A DNA stretch of 64,000 nt from Branchiostoma floridae (Eukaryota > Chordata > Leptocardii > Amphioxiformes > Branchiostomatidae): positions 21,794 to 85,793 of the forward strand of contig NW_023365778.1 in the NCBI RefSeq assembly GCF_000003815.2. Reading direction: 5' to 3'. The position numbers and the translations under genes were made by a program. Shown piece by piece: positions 50,102 through 61,230 of this stretch; position 1 is the stretch's first letter, and every line of letters begins with the position of its first letter. The notes below the pieces were generated by a model. It was not told where the DNA came from. It did no database searches and saw only the letters and a program-made list of their open reading frames with translations.

Positions 50102-50405
50102 ATAGTGCCCTCCAGAACTGATAGTGCGCTCCAGAGCTGGATATAGTGCGCTAGCGCTCCAGAGCTGATAATGCGCTCCAGTGCTGGATAGTGCCCTCCA
50201 GAGCTGATAGTGCGCTCCAGGGCTGGATAGTGCCCTCCAGAGTTGATAGTGCGCTCCAGGGCTGGATAGTGCCCTCCAGAGCTGATAGTGCGCTCCAGGG
50301 CTGGATAGTGCCCTCCAGAGTTGATAGTGCGCTCCAGAGCTGGATAGTGCCCTCCAGAGCTGATAGTGCGCTCCAGAGCTGTAATAGTGCGCTCCGGAGC
50401 TGCAC
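50102..50405. repeat. Minisatellite, right block
   Basis: Same 20/40-bp units as the left block. From 50102 to about 50379 it aligns unit by unit to 47061-47338, including the irregular unit at about 50139-50158, with only a handful of differences. It ends in 'gctccggagctgcac'. Confidence 0.93.
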
Positions 50406-50729
50406 TTTAACGCCCGGGCATATGATAAAGCCTGGGTCTCTATCAATTTAAAATGTGATGCTGTCTACATGTTTAGATCAAGCGTTAGCTAGTTGATTTG
50501 GCTGTTCAGAATGTGCCTTATCCTGAGAGTGATCAAGGACGTTATATAACGTCATTGGTGTGATCAATGGTTTCGGCAAATGTATGAATTCCCACTTTAA
50601 GTCACTGTGGTTCGTTTTCTACTGTGAATTTACGTGATTTAGATACATGTTCCCGTCTTTTTGCAACTTTTGATAGAACTGGGTACGATCTTGATCACTG
50701 TTGACCTCCATTTTTTGCGGCCACTAGAA

Positions 50730-51966
50730 ATGACGGAAACCGACCCAAAGAAGCTTGCAGAAACGTCGGGGCCTGGGTTAACACGCCCCGCGCCCCCGCT
50801 GTCACCACCTCGCCATCTTGAGAGAGGAGAGCCGGTAACGGTGTCTGATACAGAGCACCAGGAAGAGTCGTGCTCTGATACTACCGACACACCGAAGGGT
50901 ACCGACGGCCGCGAGGGTGAAGATGCCGAGACGCCCCGTGTAAGCTACAGAGGTAGGTCCGGTTATAAGTCCAACGGTATAGCTGAAAAAATTGTTAAGA
51001 TTTTCTCCAACAGCACCAAATGTGTACTCCCCAGGCAGGGATTAGGTTCCGGCTATTGTTGTTTCTTTCAGGCGTCAAAGTTTTATCGGGCTTTCTACTT
51101 TGTACCGTTTTCTCTTTGTCTCGGGTCGCAAAACGTAAAGAAAACGGGCAAAATAGAAAGCCCGACAAAAACGCTTAAAAAAACGTCAAAAACAGGCGGA
51201 GCCTTACCTCTGCTAAGAGCTAGTGTGACTAGAAAAGTCAGTGAGAGATGAGCGCAGCCGGCTGTATTCTTATATGTGTGATAATTACAGACAGTAAAAT
51301 GGTTACTCATTATGACAATATTCAATGGTTCCCTGGGAGGAGCACTGTCGCCTTTCTTCAATGGAATCAAATGGTTTTGCTACGCCCAAGCATAAAACAA
51401 CGGCCTGAACTTAGACTGTTTTGGTGGTAAATTGTCTCTCTTCTATTGAGATTGCAAACTCACAGTATCATCTTAGATGTAGACTTCATTTGTTTTCTTT
51501 TTCTCAACATCCTTAGATTTTAACGTTTCATTGTTTAATTACTCATGCTCTGCGTGATCCCAAAATGCAATCACTGAGTCTTGGTTCTTTCGTCATTAGT
51601 GTCATAAAAGAGTTATGATAGACTAGCAACATTTTGAATAATTTTAATTTAGAAGGTTTTGATTTTGTTCTTATCAAACCTTAGATCGTTCCATGGGAAT
51701 GTGGAACAAGATGAAATCCAGCCATGTCTGCTGGCTTCTACTGGGTTGTGGCTTCGTGATAGGAACAGTTACCATTGCTATAGGCCTAACCGTAAGTCAC
51801 ATAGTCTTGATCGTAACTGCAAGGTAAGCCAACAAGTATTTACATCATGACTGAAGTGAAGTTATCTATGATAAAACTGAATATTCAATATTCTAATACA
51901 AAACTAGCAGTGTTAGAGCTTTATTATATCCACGAAAATGTAAATATTGTTTTGGAAGTGTCTTTG

Positions 51967-52007
<41 letters not shown>

Positions 52008-55000
52008 ATGTGTGCGTATGTTTGTTAACTTTGTGTTTCTGATTTTTGCAGTCAGCATAGCTCAAGAGCCTCTCGATGGATTACAATGATATTTTTATAA
52101 TTTTCATTTTTTGTATCTTTTGACCTGAACATGCTATGGTCTTAATCTTTTTTGTGGCGATAGCTTGTAATTTAAGGAAGGAGTGGTGTGTGTTTGGGCT
52201 CCCTAGCAGCTTGCTTTGGAACTGCAGGGGCGTTCCGAAATTTTTATGGAAATATGAGGTCTCCAATTTCTTGTTACTTCCTGTTGGGGTTCTGAAATTG
52301 AGCATTTGTCTAAACAGGAGACACGTGTTTTAAAGAATCGTTTGGTGATCGGGGAGAGGCTACAAAAGTCTCTTCTTCCTTGGGAGACAACATTCTACAG
52401 CAAGGGTAACCGCACGAACCTTGCCCATCTGACTCTACCCCCGGGATCGAAATGGACAGGACCATCATTGAGAGCTGTTACCAACACCGAGACGATACCA
52501 ACAACCATCATAGCTATGTCAACCACAGGTCAGTAACGTACATTGTCTGTAAAGCCCCCTTTACAAATCAAGAATTTAGCTCGGCCGAGTTGTCAGCGAG
52601 CTCTAAATTATGAGGAGGTATGACCCTGATGCCGACAAAGAAAATCTGCCATTTGTTTGTAGGCATCAGGGTCATGCCTCCTCGTAATTTAGAGCTCGCT
52701 GAGAACTCGGCCGAGCTAAATTCTTGATTTGTAAAGGGGGCTTTAAGAGGACATGATGCAGCTCTTGCCTGCAACGCCTTTTGTAACGACTAAACCATTT
52801 GATGATGATGATAAAGCAGAAGAAATGTGCACAAAAATTCCGATAAGCCTCCGTCACAAATTAAAAACTGAGCTCATTCGACGTGTCGACGGGCTCCAAA
52901 TGACCATTTTCGGCCAAACTACGCCCGACATCCTGGCGATTATGAGGGCTTCGGGCGATTTTAGCAGCTCGTCCGTTTGGGTTTAGATATCATTGTGATG
53001 TCAGCCGTGCACCAGAAAAGGCAGACAATAATTTAACTTTCCGGCATGACACACCGAGCCTAGTTTAATTTGTGATGGGGAAGATTTTCAGCGAAAAATA
53101 CAGTCGACACTCGGGCGATTTTGGCTATTCGGCGAGCTCCAGCGTATCTGGAAATTCGGCTGGCGTTCGCTTGAATTGTGACGCGGGCTTTGTATGGGAT
53201 ATAGGAGAATTCTTTTTACACAACCAGAGGTACTTACATTGCTTACGCTTTGATGTCCCTCAGACACTTTCGTCAGAACTTCTAACTGGAGTTCTGCATC
53301 TTACCGATATATGTAGCCAATGTAGGTGGCGCAGAACTCCAGTTAGAAGCTCTGACGAAGGTGTCTGATGAAACTATTTTCGGAGGCTTTATATGGGCGA
53401 GTAAAAGGCTGTGTTTTGTCTTGATGCAGAAGGCCAAGAGATGGTGTACCTGACACTGCCTGATGAAGTGTTTCGATGAAATGAAATGTTTAACTATCAA
53501 TGTTTAGCACGGATCATAGAAGTTAGGCGTCTTGTGGCATAACTGATGGAGCTTTCGGCTGGGAATCTAGAGGTCCCGAGGTCGATACCTGCCTTGCGTG
53601 CCCGGCCCGACTTTGTGCATTTGGGAAAGGCACTTTACACGACCTTCCTCACTTCACCCAGGTGTAAAAATGCGTACCTGACTTCGTTTGGGGAGGTAAA
53701 ATACTATCTTTATCTGTCTGTACTGTGTGTGTGTGGTACTTAATGTAAGTTACTAACTTCAGTGCAGTGCCACATTGCTCTCGTCTGTCCAAAAGCAAAT
53801 AGAAAAAAGCCAGGCACCACAATGACACGAATATTCCTTCTTTCATAGACATGGCGTGCATGACAAATCCCTGTCAACATGGGACCTGTGAAAACAAAGA
53901 TGGCGGCTACAACTGCACCTGCCTACCTGGATGGACTGGACGGAACTGCCAGCGTGGTGAGTTGTGTTTATCCAGTTTTGCTTTCTTTATCATGTTTCAC
54001 ATATTTTTCTTCAACACTTGAATTGTACTTTGAGAAATTAATGCTTAGGACGTACGCGTTCTATAGTTTCAAGTATTAAATCTCTTAAGACAAGAGGACA
54101 CATGGTCAGGGCATATAGAGCCACAGAGCCCTTGTTCCCCTCTTTAAACAGAAATGGCAATAAAAGCATTATTGAAATGGCAACGATTGTATCTTACAGG
54201 TTTACTGGAGGTGAATATAAGAAAGGAAAGGGTGTTTAGCCATGTGATGTAGCAGCATTTTTTGCTGGATTTTTTTCTCCTTTTTTGCCCTCGCGCATTA
54301 GTTTTGAAGTCTCCAGAGAATGTCATCCATAAAATTAAGTCTGTGTGACCTATTGTTTACACATTTTTGTGCCACGACCAACCACCAATTGAAGTTGTTC
54401 TTTCCGCCATGACATAGACATCAATGAGTGCACCAAGAAACCATGTCATCATGGGCGCTGTGTGAACAAAGGTGGCGGATACAAATGTACCTGCTCACCC
54501 GGATGGACTGGACAGAACTGTCAGCAAGGTGAATACGAGGACACCTGATATTCTCCACTGAGTTTATCACCAACTTTTTAGTTGCTATATCAACTGATTT
54601 TTTTACCTTCAATTTCAATACGTTTTTTTTTGTGTGCTTTTCACGCAGACATAGATGAGTGTGCCAGAAAACCGTGTCAACATGGACGCTGTGTGAACAA
54701 AGATGGCGGATACAAATGTTCCTGCTCATATGGATGGACTGGACAGAACTGTCAGCAAGGTTAGTTCGAATATTTAATCCCATAGCAACTAAGACATATA
54801 AATTGGCATTTCCCCCTTTGTTTCCAGTTTCCAGTTTCTTTGAACACCCAGTATATGTATAAGCATTCTTTACGTGGTTGAAAGTTACTGAATTGCCTTA
54901 ACAGACGTCAATGAGTGCATCGGAAAGCCATGCCGACATGGCGACTGTGAGAACAAAGATGGCGGATACATGTGCACCTGTAGGCAAGGGTGGACCGGAC

Positions 55001-57874
55001 CAAACTGTCAACATGGTGAGATGTTTTTACTTAATCAATAAGTCGAATTTCAACATCATTTTTAGATTGTCTTTATAAGTAACATTCATTTTTCCATATC
55101 ATCACACAGACAAAGATGAGTGTACCAGGACACCATGCCAACATGGACACTGTTTGAACACGGATGGCGGATACAAATGTACCTGCTTCCCTGGATGGAC
55201 TGGACAGAACTGTCAGCAAGGTGAGTTCCTTTTGTTGTAGTTAACTTCATCAAGTTGTCCTTTTTGTTTGGAAAATGTGTTTGTCTTTGTTTCCTTCCTT
55301 TCATTACAAGAGGTCTCCGTTTTATCCAATCATTTCAGGTTTGTCGTCGGGGTAAATGTCAATCAATGTGTCACATACAGAAGATAGTGGATCATTGAGT
55401 TGCTGGTGTAACGGACATTTGGCATATATTAGGTATATCTTATTGGTCCTTCGTCACACAGATGTAGATGAGTGTGCCAGCAAACCATGTCTACGTGGAC
55501 GCTGTGTGAACAAAGATGGCGGATACAAATGTACCTGCAAACCTGGATGGACTGGACATAACTGTCAGCAAGGTAAGTTCATTTTGTTTGGTCACCAAGA
55601 CCTCTCTTTCTGACTCACTAACTTAACTTGTGACACAAAAAATTTTGGTTATTGGTCATTGGTCACGAAATTCAACCTCTAGAATTGGGACAAAGATTCG
55701 AACTTGAGATCTGATCGCTTGTCGGACACCTGCTGACTTTTGTGTGGCAAACACATCTCTGATGGTCCATAATAGCGCTTGGCACTGCAAAACTTTTTTC
55801 TTGTTGGACCGGTCCGGAAAAATGGACTTGAAAAAATTAAGTAAACCGGATATTGGATCGATTAGAAAATGAACAGATTATACCAGCACTACGGCGACAG
55901 GCGTTCACGTGTTTTGATCATGAGGCTTATTGGTCCACCAAAAAAGCAAGAGCGACGTAAGGGAGAGCTGATAGTATCAAGTTTCTACAGTCAAACATTG
56001 TCCAACTTAATAGAGGCAGTTTATATAGTGTTGTTAACTTGAAGACAGCCTGCGTGAAGATACTGGATACTCCACCGAACAGATTCCCTTGTGGGAATGA
56101 CCATTGTTTTCAGTATTGCCCATTCACAAATAATTAGGTCCAGGTTCAGGACCGGACCTGGACCTGATCCTCTGGACCTGAACCGTACCTGGACCTGGAT
56201 GTTCTGTACCGGTACCCATACCTAGTATATAACCACCTCACTATCGTCTTCTACAGCCTTACAATGTCAGAGTGGGTGGCACAGATACAACATCCACTGC
56301 TACTACACGCAGATGGCAGACGAAGTCAATTGGTCCACAGCGAGCTCACGATGTAAACAACACGGCGCAATTCTTGCCTCTATCAAGGACCATGGCGAGA
56401 ACAACTACATTGCTGATCTCATCTCGAAAAGTGGGTAATAAGGTACTTCTTTTTGACCATGGATAGTGAAGATTTTGCAAGTTTTACGTCTAAGTATGAA
56501 CAGTGCATCAATCCTTTTTCACTTTCTCTGTATGTAACCGAAATCACTAAGTCATTAAGTGTCAAGTCCTTGCGTTCACCATGGATGTTGTGTACCCTTA
56601 GACCTGGCCAGGTTTTATCCTTAAATTTTCTACAACTACTCAAATACTAGTCATGGACAATGCCGGAATAGAGCACCAAAGCTAGGCAAAAGCATTCATC
56701 CCCGTAACTAAAACAAAGAGTTAGCAAATATCCTAGTAAAATGTCAGACTGTTTTTTTCAGGGGTACCTAAGCATTTGCACGAACCCTATGAAATTCGTA
56801 CGGATATTATGTAATACTCACAAATCACTATGCAAAAACGCATGAATCTTATGAAAATCTGGCCGATTTCGCATAAGGTTAGTACGTTTTCGCATAGTGA
56901 TTGGTGCGTACCACTTAACATTCGTACGAATTTCATAGGGTTCGTGCGAATGCTTAGGCATCCCTGTTTTTTATTGCAGCAATTGATAACAAGTTCCGGG
57001 CGGTCCCGTCCTTCTGGATTGGTCTTCATAAACAATCTGAACAATGGAAGTGGACGGATGGGTCACGTGTTGTCTACACCAACTGGAATCCGGGCGAGCC
57101 GAACGACAGTTTGCTCTTCTCGTTTTTCCAGGGAGAGGACTGCGGCTCCATGTACTACGAGGTGTGTGCTTTAATTTTCCCCTCTTTTGTTTAGTAAAGT
57201 AACTTTGAATATTAGCACGTCGACGAAGGTTAACCATACCGGTACAAAACCGTTTTTTTTTTCTTCTTGGACCGGTCCAGAAAAGAATCTGACCTAAAAA
57301 AAACAGTGGACCCGTTTTTGGACCGATAAGAAAATAAACACATTATACCAGTTGGAGATCCCAGCAAATGATCAGAGCGAAGTAAAGGGGAGTTGATAGT
57401 CATTTATCAAGTTTCTACAGTCAAACTTGGTCTATTAAAGTTAACAGAGGCAGTGTTGTGTACATCTGAAGATGGGGTTCAAATCGCCAGTGGAAGGCAC
57501 TAAACAGAATACAATTCTTAGAAGCAAGATTGACCATTGTTTGGTGTATTACCCATTCACAAGTTTTCACAGACAATCAGGTCCAGGTTCAGGTCCGGAC
57601 TTGGACCTGATCCTCTAGACCTGAACCGTACCTGAACCTAAATTTTCTGTACCGGTACCCGCCCCTATTACAAACAGATTCTTTTCATTTGCTTGATTGC
57701 AGAAATGTAAGAGAATGACATTGCAAAAAAATATAGTCATCATGATGAAATACTGCTGTATCGTTTAAACAGACCGGCAGAAATACAATGTGGATACAGA
57801 AGCGGCACACGGGACAGTGGAATGACGACCGATGCAGCTCTAACAAACCTTACATTTGCGAGAAACCAATTTAA
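50730..57874 (+). CDS. Type II membrane protein with six EGF repeats and a C-type lectin domain
   Basis: Exons: 50730-50952, 51685-51791, 52318-52528, 53849-53956, 54418-54528, 54649-54759, 54905-55015, 55110-55220, 55462-55572, 56257-56430, 56980-57161, 57773-57874; 553 residues, phases all fit. The N-terminal 74 residues are acidic, Pro/Ser/Thr-rich and without signal peptide; a hydrophobic segment at residues about 89-109 ([19 protein letters not shown]) is the likely signal-anchor, so the C-terminus is outside. EGF modules occupy residues 181-401, one per exon, all phase 1. EGF2-6 carry the calcium type D-x-D/N-E-C start and the Asn-hydroxylation pattern; EGF1 lacks the calcium start. The lectin domain (403-553) is of the long form, with WIGL, EPN (57096-57104) and WND (57818-57826) motifs, implying Ca-dependent sugar binding of the mannose type. 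AATAAA at 58173-58178. A surface pattern-recognition or adhesion role is inferred. Confidence 0.9.
51964..52024. repeat. (GT)n microsatellite
   Basis: A TG/GT-rich run with 'gtgtgtgtgtgtgtgtgtgt' core, in intron 2 of the lectin gene. Confidence 0.9.
52110..52250 (+). repeat. Interspersed repeat shared with 24.3 kb
   Basis: Second copy of the family at 24270-24410. It ends about 70 bp before exon 3 of the lectin gene. Confidence 0.6.
52551..52744. mobile_element. Foldback MITE, 194 bp
   Basis: Two arms of about 80 bp, starting AAAGCCCCCTTTACAAATCA, are inverted copies with few mismatches around a loop near 'acaaagaaaatctgccattt'. The ends read AAAGCCCCC / GGGGGCTTT. It lies in intron 3 of the lectin gene. 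Confidence 0.9.
53261..53367. repeat. 107-bp inverted repeat
   Basis: Arms 'cagacactttcgtcagaact' ... 'ctaactggagttctgc' and their inverted copy (53331-53367) enclose a 32-bp loop. It could fold into a long hairpin; same intron as the foldback MITE. Confidence 0.85.
53535..53705 (+). repeat. tRNA-derived SINE
   Basis: A B-box-like 'gaggtcgatacct' (about 53578-53590) is followed by 'gggaaaggcactttacacga' and 'cttcacccaggtgtaaaaat'. The same body is reversed at 2040-2160. Confidence 0.65.
55784..56217. mobile_element. 'Accggtacaaaa' MITE, copy 2
   Basis: Aligns along its length to the copy at 57236-57660 ('cttgttggaccggtcc', 'caagtttctacagtcaaac', 'gaccattgttttcag', 'ttctgtaccggtaccc'). The left end is degraded. 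It sits between the last EGF exon and the first lectin-domain exon. Confidence 0.8.
57236..57660. mobile_element. 'Accggtacaaaa' MITE, copy 3 (most complete)
   Basis: The left end 'ataccggtacaaaac' and right end 'tttctgtaccggtaccc' are inverted repeats of about 15 bp. The right third is made of 'ggacctgaacc'-like repeats. It lies in the last intron of the lectin gene, so two copies flank the two central lectin exons. Confidence 0.82.
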
Positions 57875-59068
57875 CAATGTCCATAGTAGAAAAAAGGCTT
57901 TGTACCAACCCTATCACTGAAGTCGTGTGTGTGTGTGTATAAACAAGTAACGTTAAGTAAGCCATTGGCCACTCTGAAGATATCTTCACTAGTTCTATAA
58001 AAAAACAGGATGCTTTTACTTATTGTGCTGGAACGAATGGTTATCTCTGTATCACATTTGTATCCAACGTAGATCAATTCTATGCTATTGTGATTATGTA
58101 TAGATTCTTTAATGCAAATTCATGCACTGAATATTGTTGGTTTACAACTTATATGTAGAGTCATTCAGTCAAAATAAAGTTAATCATCCATGTAGCCTCC
58201 TAGTGCAAAACAGTAAATCTACTATTGCCGAGTTTCACTTCTTCTTTATAAGTAGTGAAGAATAAAAAGTACATCTTTGTAGAGTCTTCAGATGCGAAAA
58301 GTCGAGGATGAATATTGTGAGATATTTTTCGGCTTCAAATTGAGGTAATTGATAAATGAATCGTATTCCACTTTTGATTTGATGCTTTGAATCACTATTA
58401 GTACATGTAAAATTGGTAAACAATGAAGAAACCGTCTGTGTATCTGCATTCGTATTCAATGTGTACACAGAATTCTGTGTGCATTTTGAGATATATGTCT
58501 AGGTGTAGCTTTTCCGACTAAATGAGAGCCAATGGTTGGATTAACTGGTTTGAACGATAACAATTTCTTCTTGCTTTTCTATTGCTATTGTTATCTTAAC
58601 CCGTAGAAAATTGTTTTTAATATTTAGAATTTCAAGGATTGACAAGAAAAACAATGGTTCCATGGAAATTCACACACCAAGAAACAATTTCTTTGTTTTC
58701 TTGTCAACAAGCCTATATTTCTGATCATGTTCACGTAAATATCAGAATTTAAAAAATAATATTACTTCATGAAAAATTACTTAGGACAAAATCTTTTCAT
58801 TGAACACAGATTTCTTCATTTTTGTGTACAAGAAGAAAGAGGAAAATGTATTTTTGGTAGTGAGCAATGTTTGGAAGTTGGAAGAAAGTAACATTACGTG
58901 TCGAGGCCGCTTAAATTGCATCGTACACAGTGTGCTAACGTAGTGTAGAGGACTTAGTATTTGTGATTACTAAATTCTGTTGCACATGTATAAATGTTTA
59001 TATGAATTATGATTATATTTCTTGGAGTTGAAGAGTATCAGTAACCTCTGTGTTCGTTTCTGACTAAA

Positions 59069-59363
59069 GATGGGTACCGTTTCACACGTATGCGTATATA
59101 TTCAAGTCCGTATGAGTTCTTAGCCTATACCAGGCTCCACAGGTCTCTTTAAAAACAGTAGCATCTGGACAACATGCCAGCAGAGGAGTTAGCTGGCCGA
59201 GGAGTATGGTTTGCAACACAGCTAACTCCGATGGCATGCTATTTGGCTATATTCGTCCAATTTCTATCATTCTTCCAGCGACCTATGGAGCCTGATATAG
59301 GCTAAGACTTCCATACGGACCTCATATGGACTCAAATATATACGCACGTGTGACCCAACCTTA
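59069..59363. mobile_element. MITE, about 295 bp, imperfect inverted arms
   Basis: The left arm (cacacgtatgcgtatatatt ... tagcctataccaggctcca) pairs with the right arm ending 'atatacgcacgtgtgacc'. A second inner palindrome ('aacatgcca..ggagttagct' / 'agctaactccgatggcatg') lies at 59165-59245. Confidence 0.75.
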
Positions 59364-59969
59364 AAGACAAATCGTGCCAAATAGACACTCCTTCTGAAAG
59401 GCCGCATAGGGCTATATAGCATCCGAGACAACGGAATGTTTGCGAGACTTATTAATAAAGGTACAGTAGAAAACAACACGGTTCAGCTCTTTTATATGGA
59501 AACAGTCCTTCAATGAATTTTTTATTAGACTACAGTATCACTTTAATCTTGAGAAGACGATCGTCCTATAGTGTAGATTTCAGTAACAGTTATGATTTGA
59601 TTGTATTGCAGTTATGATTTGATTATATTGCTTCGTGACCGTACTCAATTGCTGTTTATGCGACATTTCTTTAAGATATAATCAGCGGAAGGCCAGCGCT
59701 ACGAAAATACATACAAAAAGTTTTATCAGCGTTGTACAGAATATCGTTTTCGGAACCAAACATTTCACGATCCTAACCAGTTTCTGCAAGAATTTCACAC
59801 ACAAATCATCAACGTACAGAAGATGGTGAATAACAAAACCGCATACACAACAGCCGACCTTGACACTTTTCAATCTTTGACTCAGGTCATCAATCTAAAC
59901 GTTAAAAACGTCAGGAGACAGGAGACTCCCTTGTCGTACCCCGTTGTGTACAAGGTGTTTAATGTCTTG

Positions 59970-60910
59970 GAGGTATATAGTGTTGTGATCAAATAGATAG
60001 CACTGTATATTCTTAACTTTCAAACGCTATATGACGTCAATAATACATAGTGTGCGTTACTTTTATCACTTGAATTTTATAGGAAAAGCCGTAAACAGAG
60101 AGTTGAAGGCCAGTTGACTGCTAAACATTACTTCGTTACTTATTTACAAGGCTTCAAAACTATGTGATTCACCCCAAAAATCGGCGACTCGGAAAGTCTC
60201 TTTATCAATATTGTCTTGATTTGAGACGTTATGCCGTCACGATGACGCAATGTGCGTTAATTCTGATGCTCGAATCTGATACGATATGTCATTTACTGAT
60301 GGTTAAAAGTCCTTTGGATTTCAACAATTATTTAGTTACCTTGCTACAAGGCGTTTATGTATCAGAGGTATATAGTGTTGTAATTACAAAGATGACACTG
60401 TATATTCGTAACTTTCAAACGCTATGGAGTCAACATTATAAAGTGTGCGTTACTTTTATCACTTGACGTTTATAGAATAAGCCGTAAACAGACAGTAGAA
60501 AGTCATTTGACTGCATTAATTCTGATGCTTAAATCTGATACGATATGTCATTTAGTAATGATTGAAAGTCATTTCGATTTCAACAACAAATCTTGCTGCA
60601 AGGTGCTGTATGTCTTCACTTGGAGGTTCATAGTGTTGTAATTACATAGATGACACTGTATATTCTTAACTTTTAAACGCTATGGAGTCAATATTACAAA
60701 GTGTGCGTTATTTTTATAACTTGAATTTCATGATAAAACCCGTACAGAAAGCAGAATGCCATTTGAGTACTAAAAATTACTTCGTTACTTTTTTACAAGG
60801 CTTGAAAACTATTGGATTAATCGCGAAATTCGGGTAACCGGAAAGTTCCTTTTTCACAGTTGTCTTCATCTTCGACGTTATGACGTTACGATGACGCAAT
60901 GACGCAATGA
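59970..60910. repeat. Diverged direct repeats, three units
   Basis: The block 'actgtatattcttaactttc' + 'aaacgctat' + 'gtgtgcgttactttta' starts near 60001, 60388 and 60651. The block 'tcggcgactcggaaagt' + 'gacgatgacgcaatg' recurs near 60180-60260 and 60825-60905. Spacing is unequal (about 387 and 263 bp), so the array has lost segments. Confidence 0.75.
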
Positions 60911-61020
60911 TGAGGCCCTCCACTTCTAAGTCATATAACTCTTGAACGACGTGTCATGTGGCCACCAAATTTTTAAGAAATTATATAGCCATAATATCTG
61001 ACAAGTAGTAAACGTTTGAC

Positions 61021-61230
61021 GTTACGTTGACGTAATATGACGTAATAATGACGTCATCAATTTCATTGTATTGGCCGGACCCATGAAAAAAGGGTATTCT
61101 CAGAAAACTTCACGTTTTGCTCCAAAAATGTAACAACAAGTGCAGATAACAGAATAATAATGTTTGTTACGACTTGTGTTGCCAATAACAACACCATTGA
61201 CGTCAAAATGACGTCATACAATGACGTCAT
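61021..61230. promoter_or_regulatory. Cluster of TGACGTCA (CRE-type) palindromes
   Basis: Perfect TGACGTCA occurs at 61049-61056, 61198-61205, 61209-61216 and 61222-61229, with several TGACGTAA-like near matches. CREB/ATF proteins bind this site in animals. No gene starts nearby, and the cluster follows repeat DNA that also contains 'gacgtta' and 'tgacgcaatg', so it may be just repeat sequence. Confidence 0.35.

Noticed and set aside
51088-51168. Short inverted repeat in intron 1 of the lectin gene
   Set aside because: Arms such as 'cgggctttctac' and 'aaatagaaagcccg' pair, but are short with a mismatched centre. Not strong enough to list as an element.
52047-52080. Small exon after the acceptor-like 'gatttttgcag' in the lectin gene
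   Set aside because: In the required phase the third codon is TAG, while skipping to 52318 keeps the frame.
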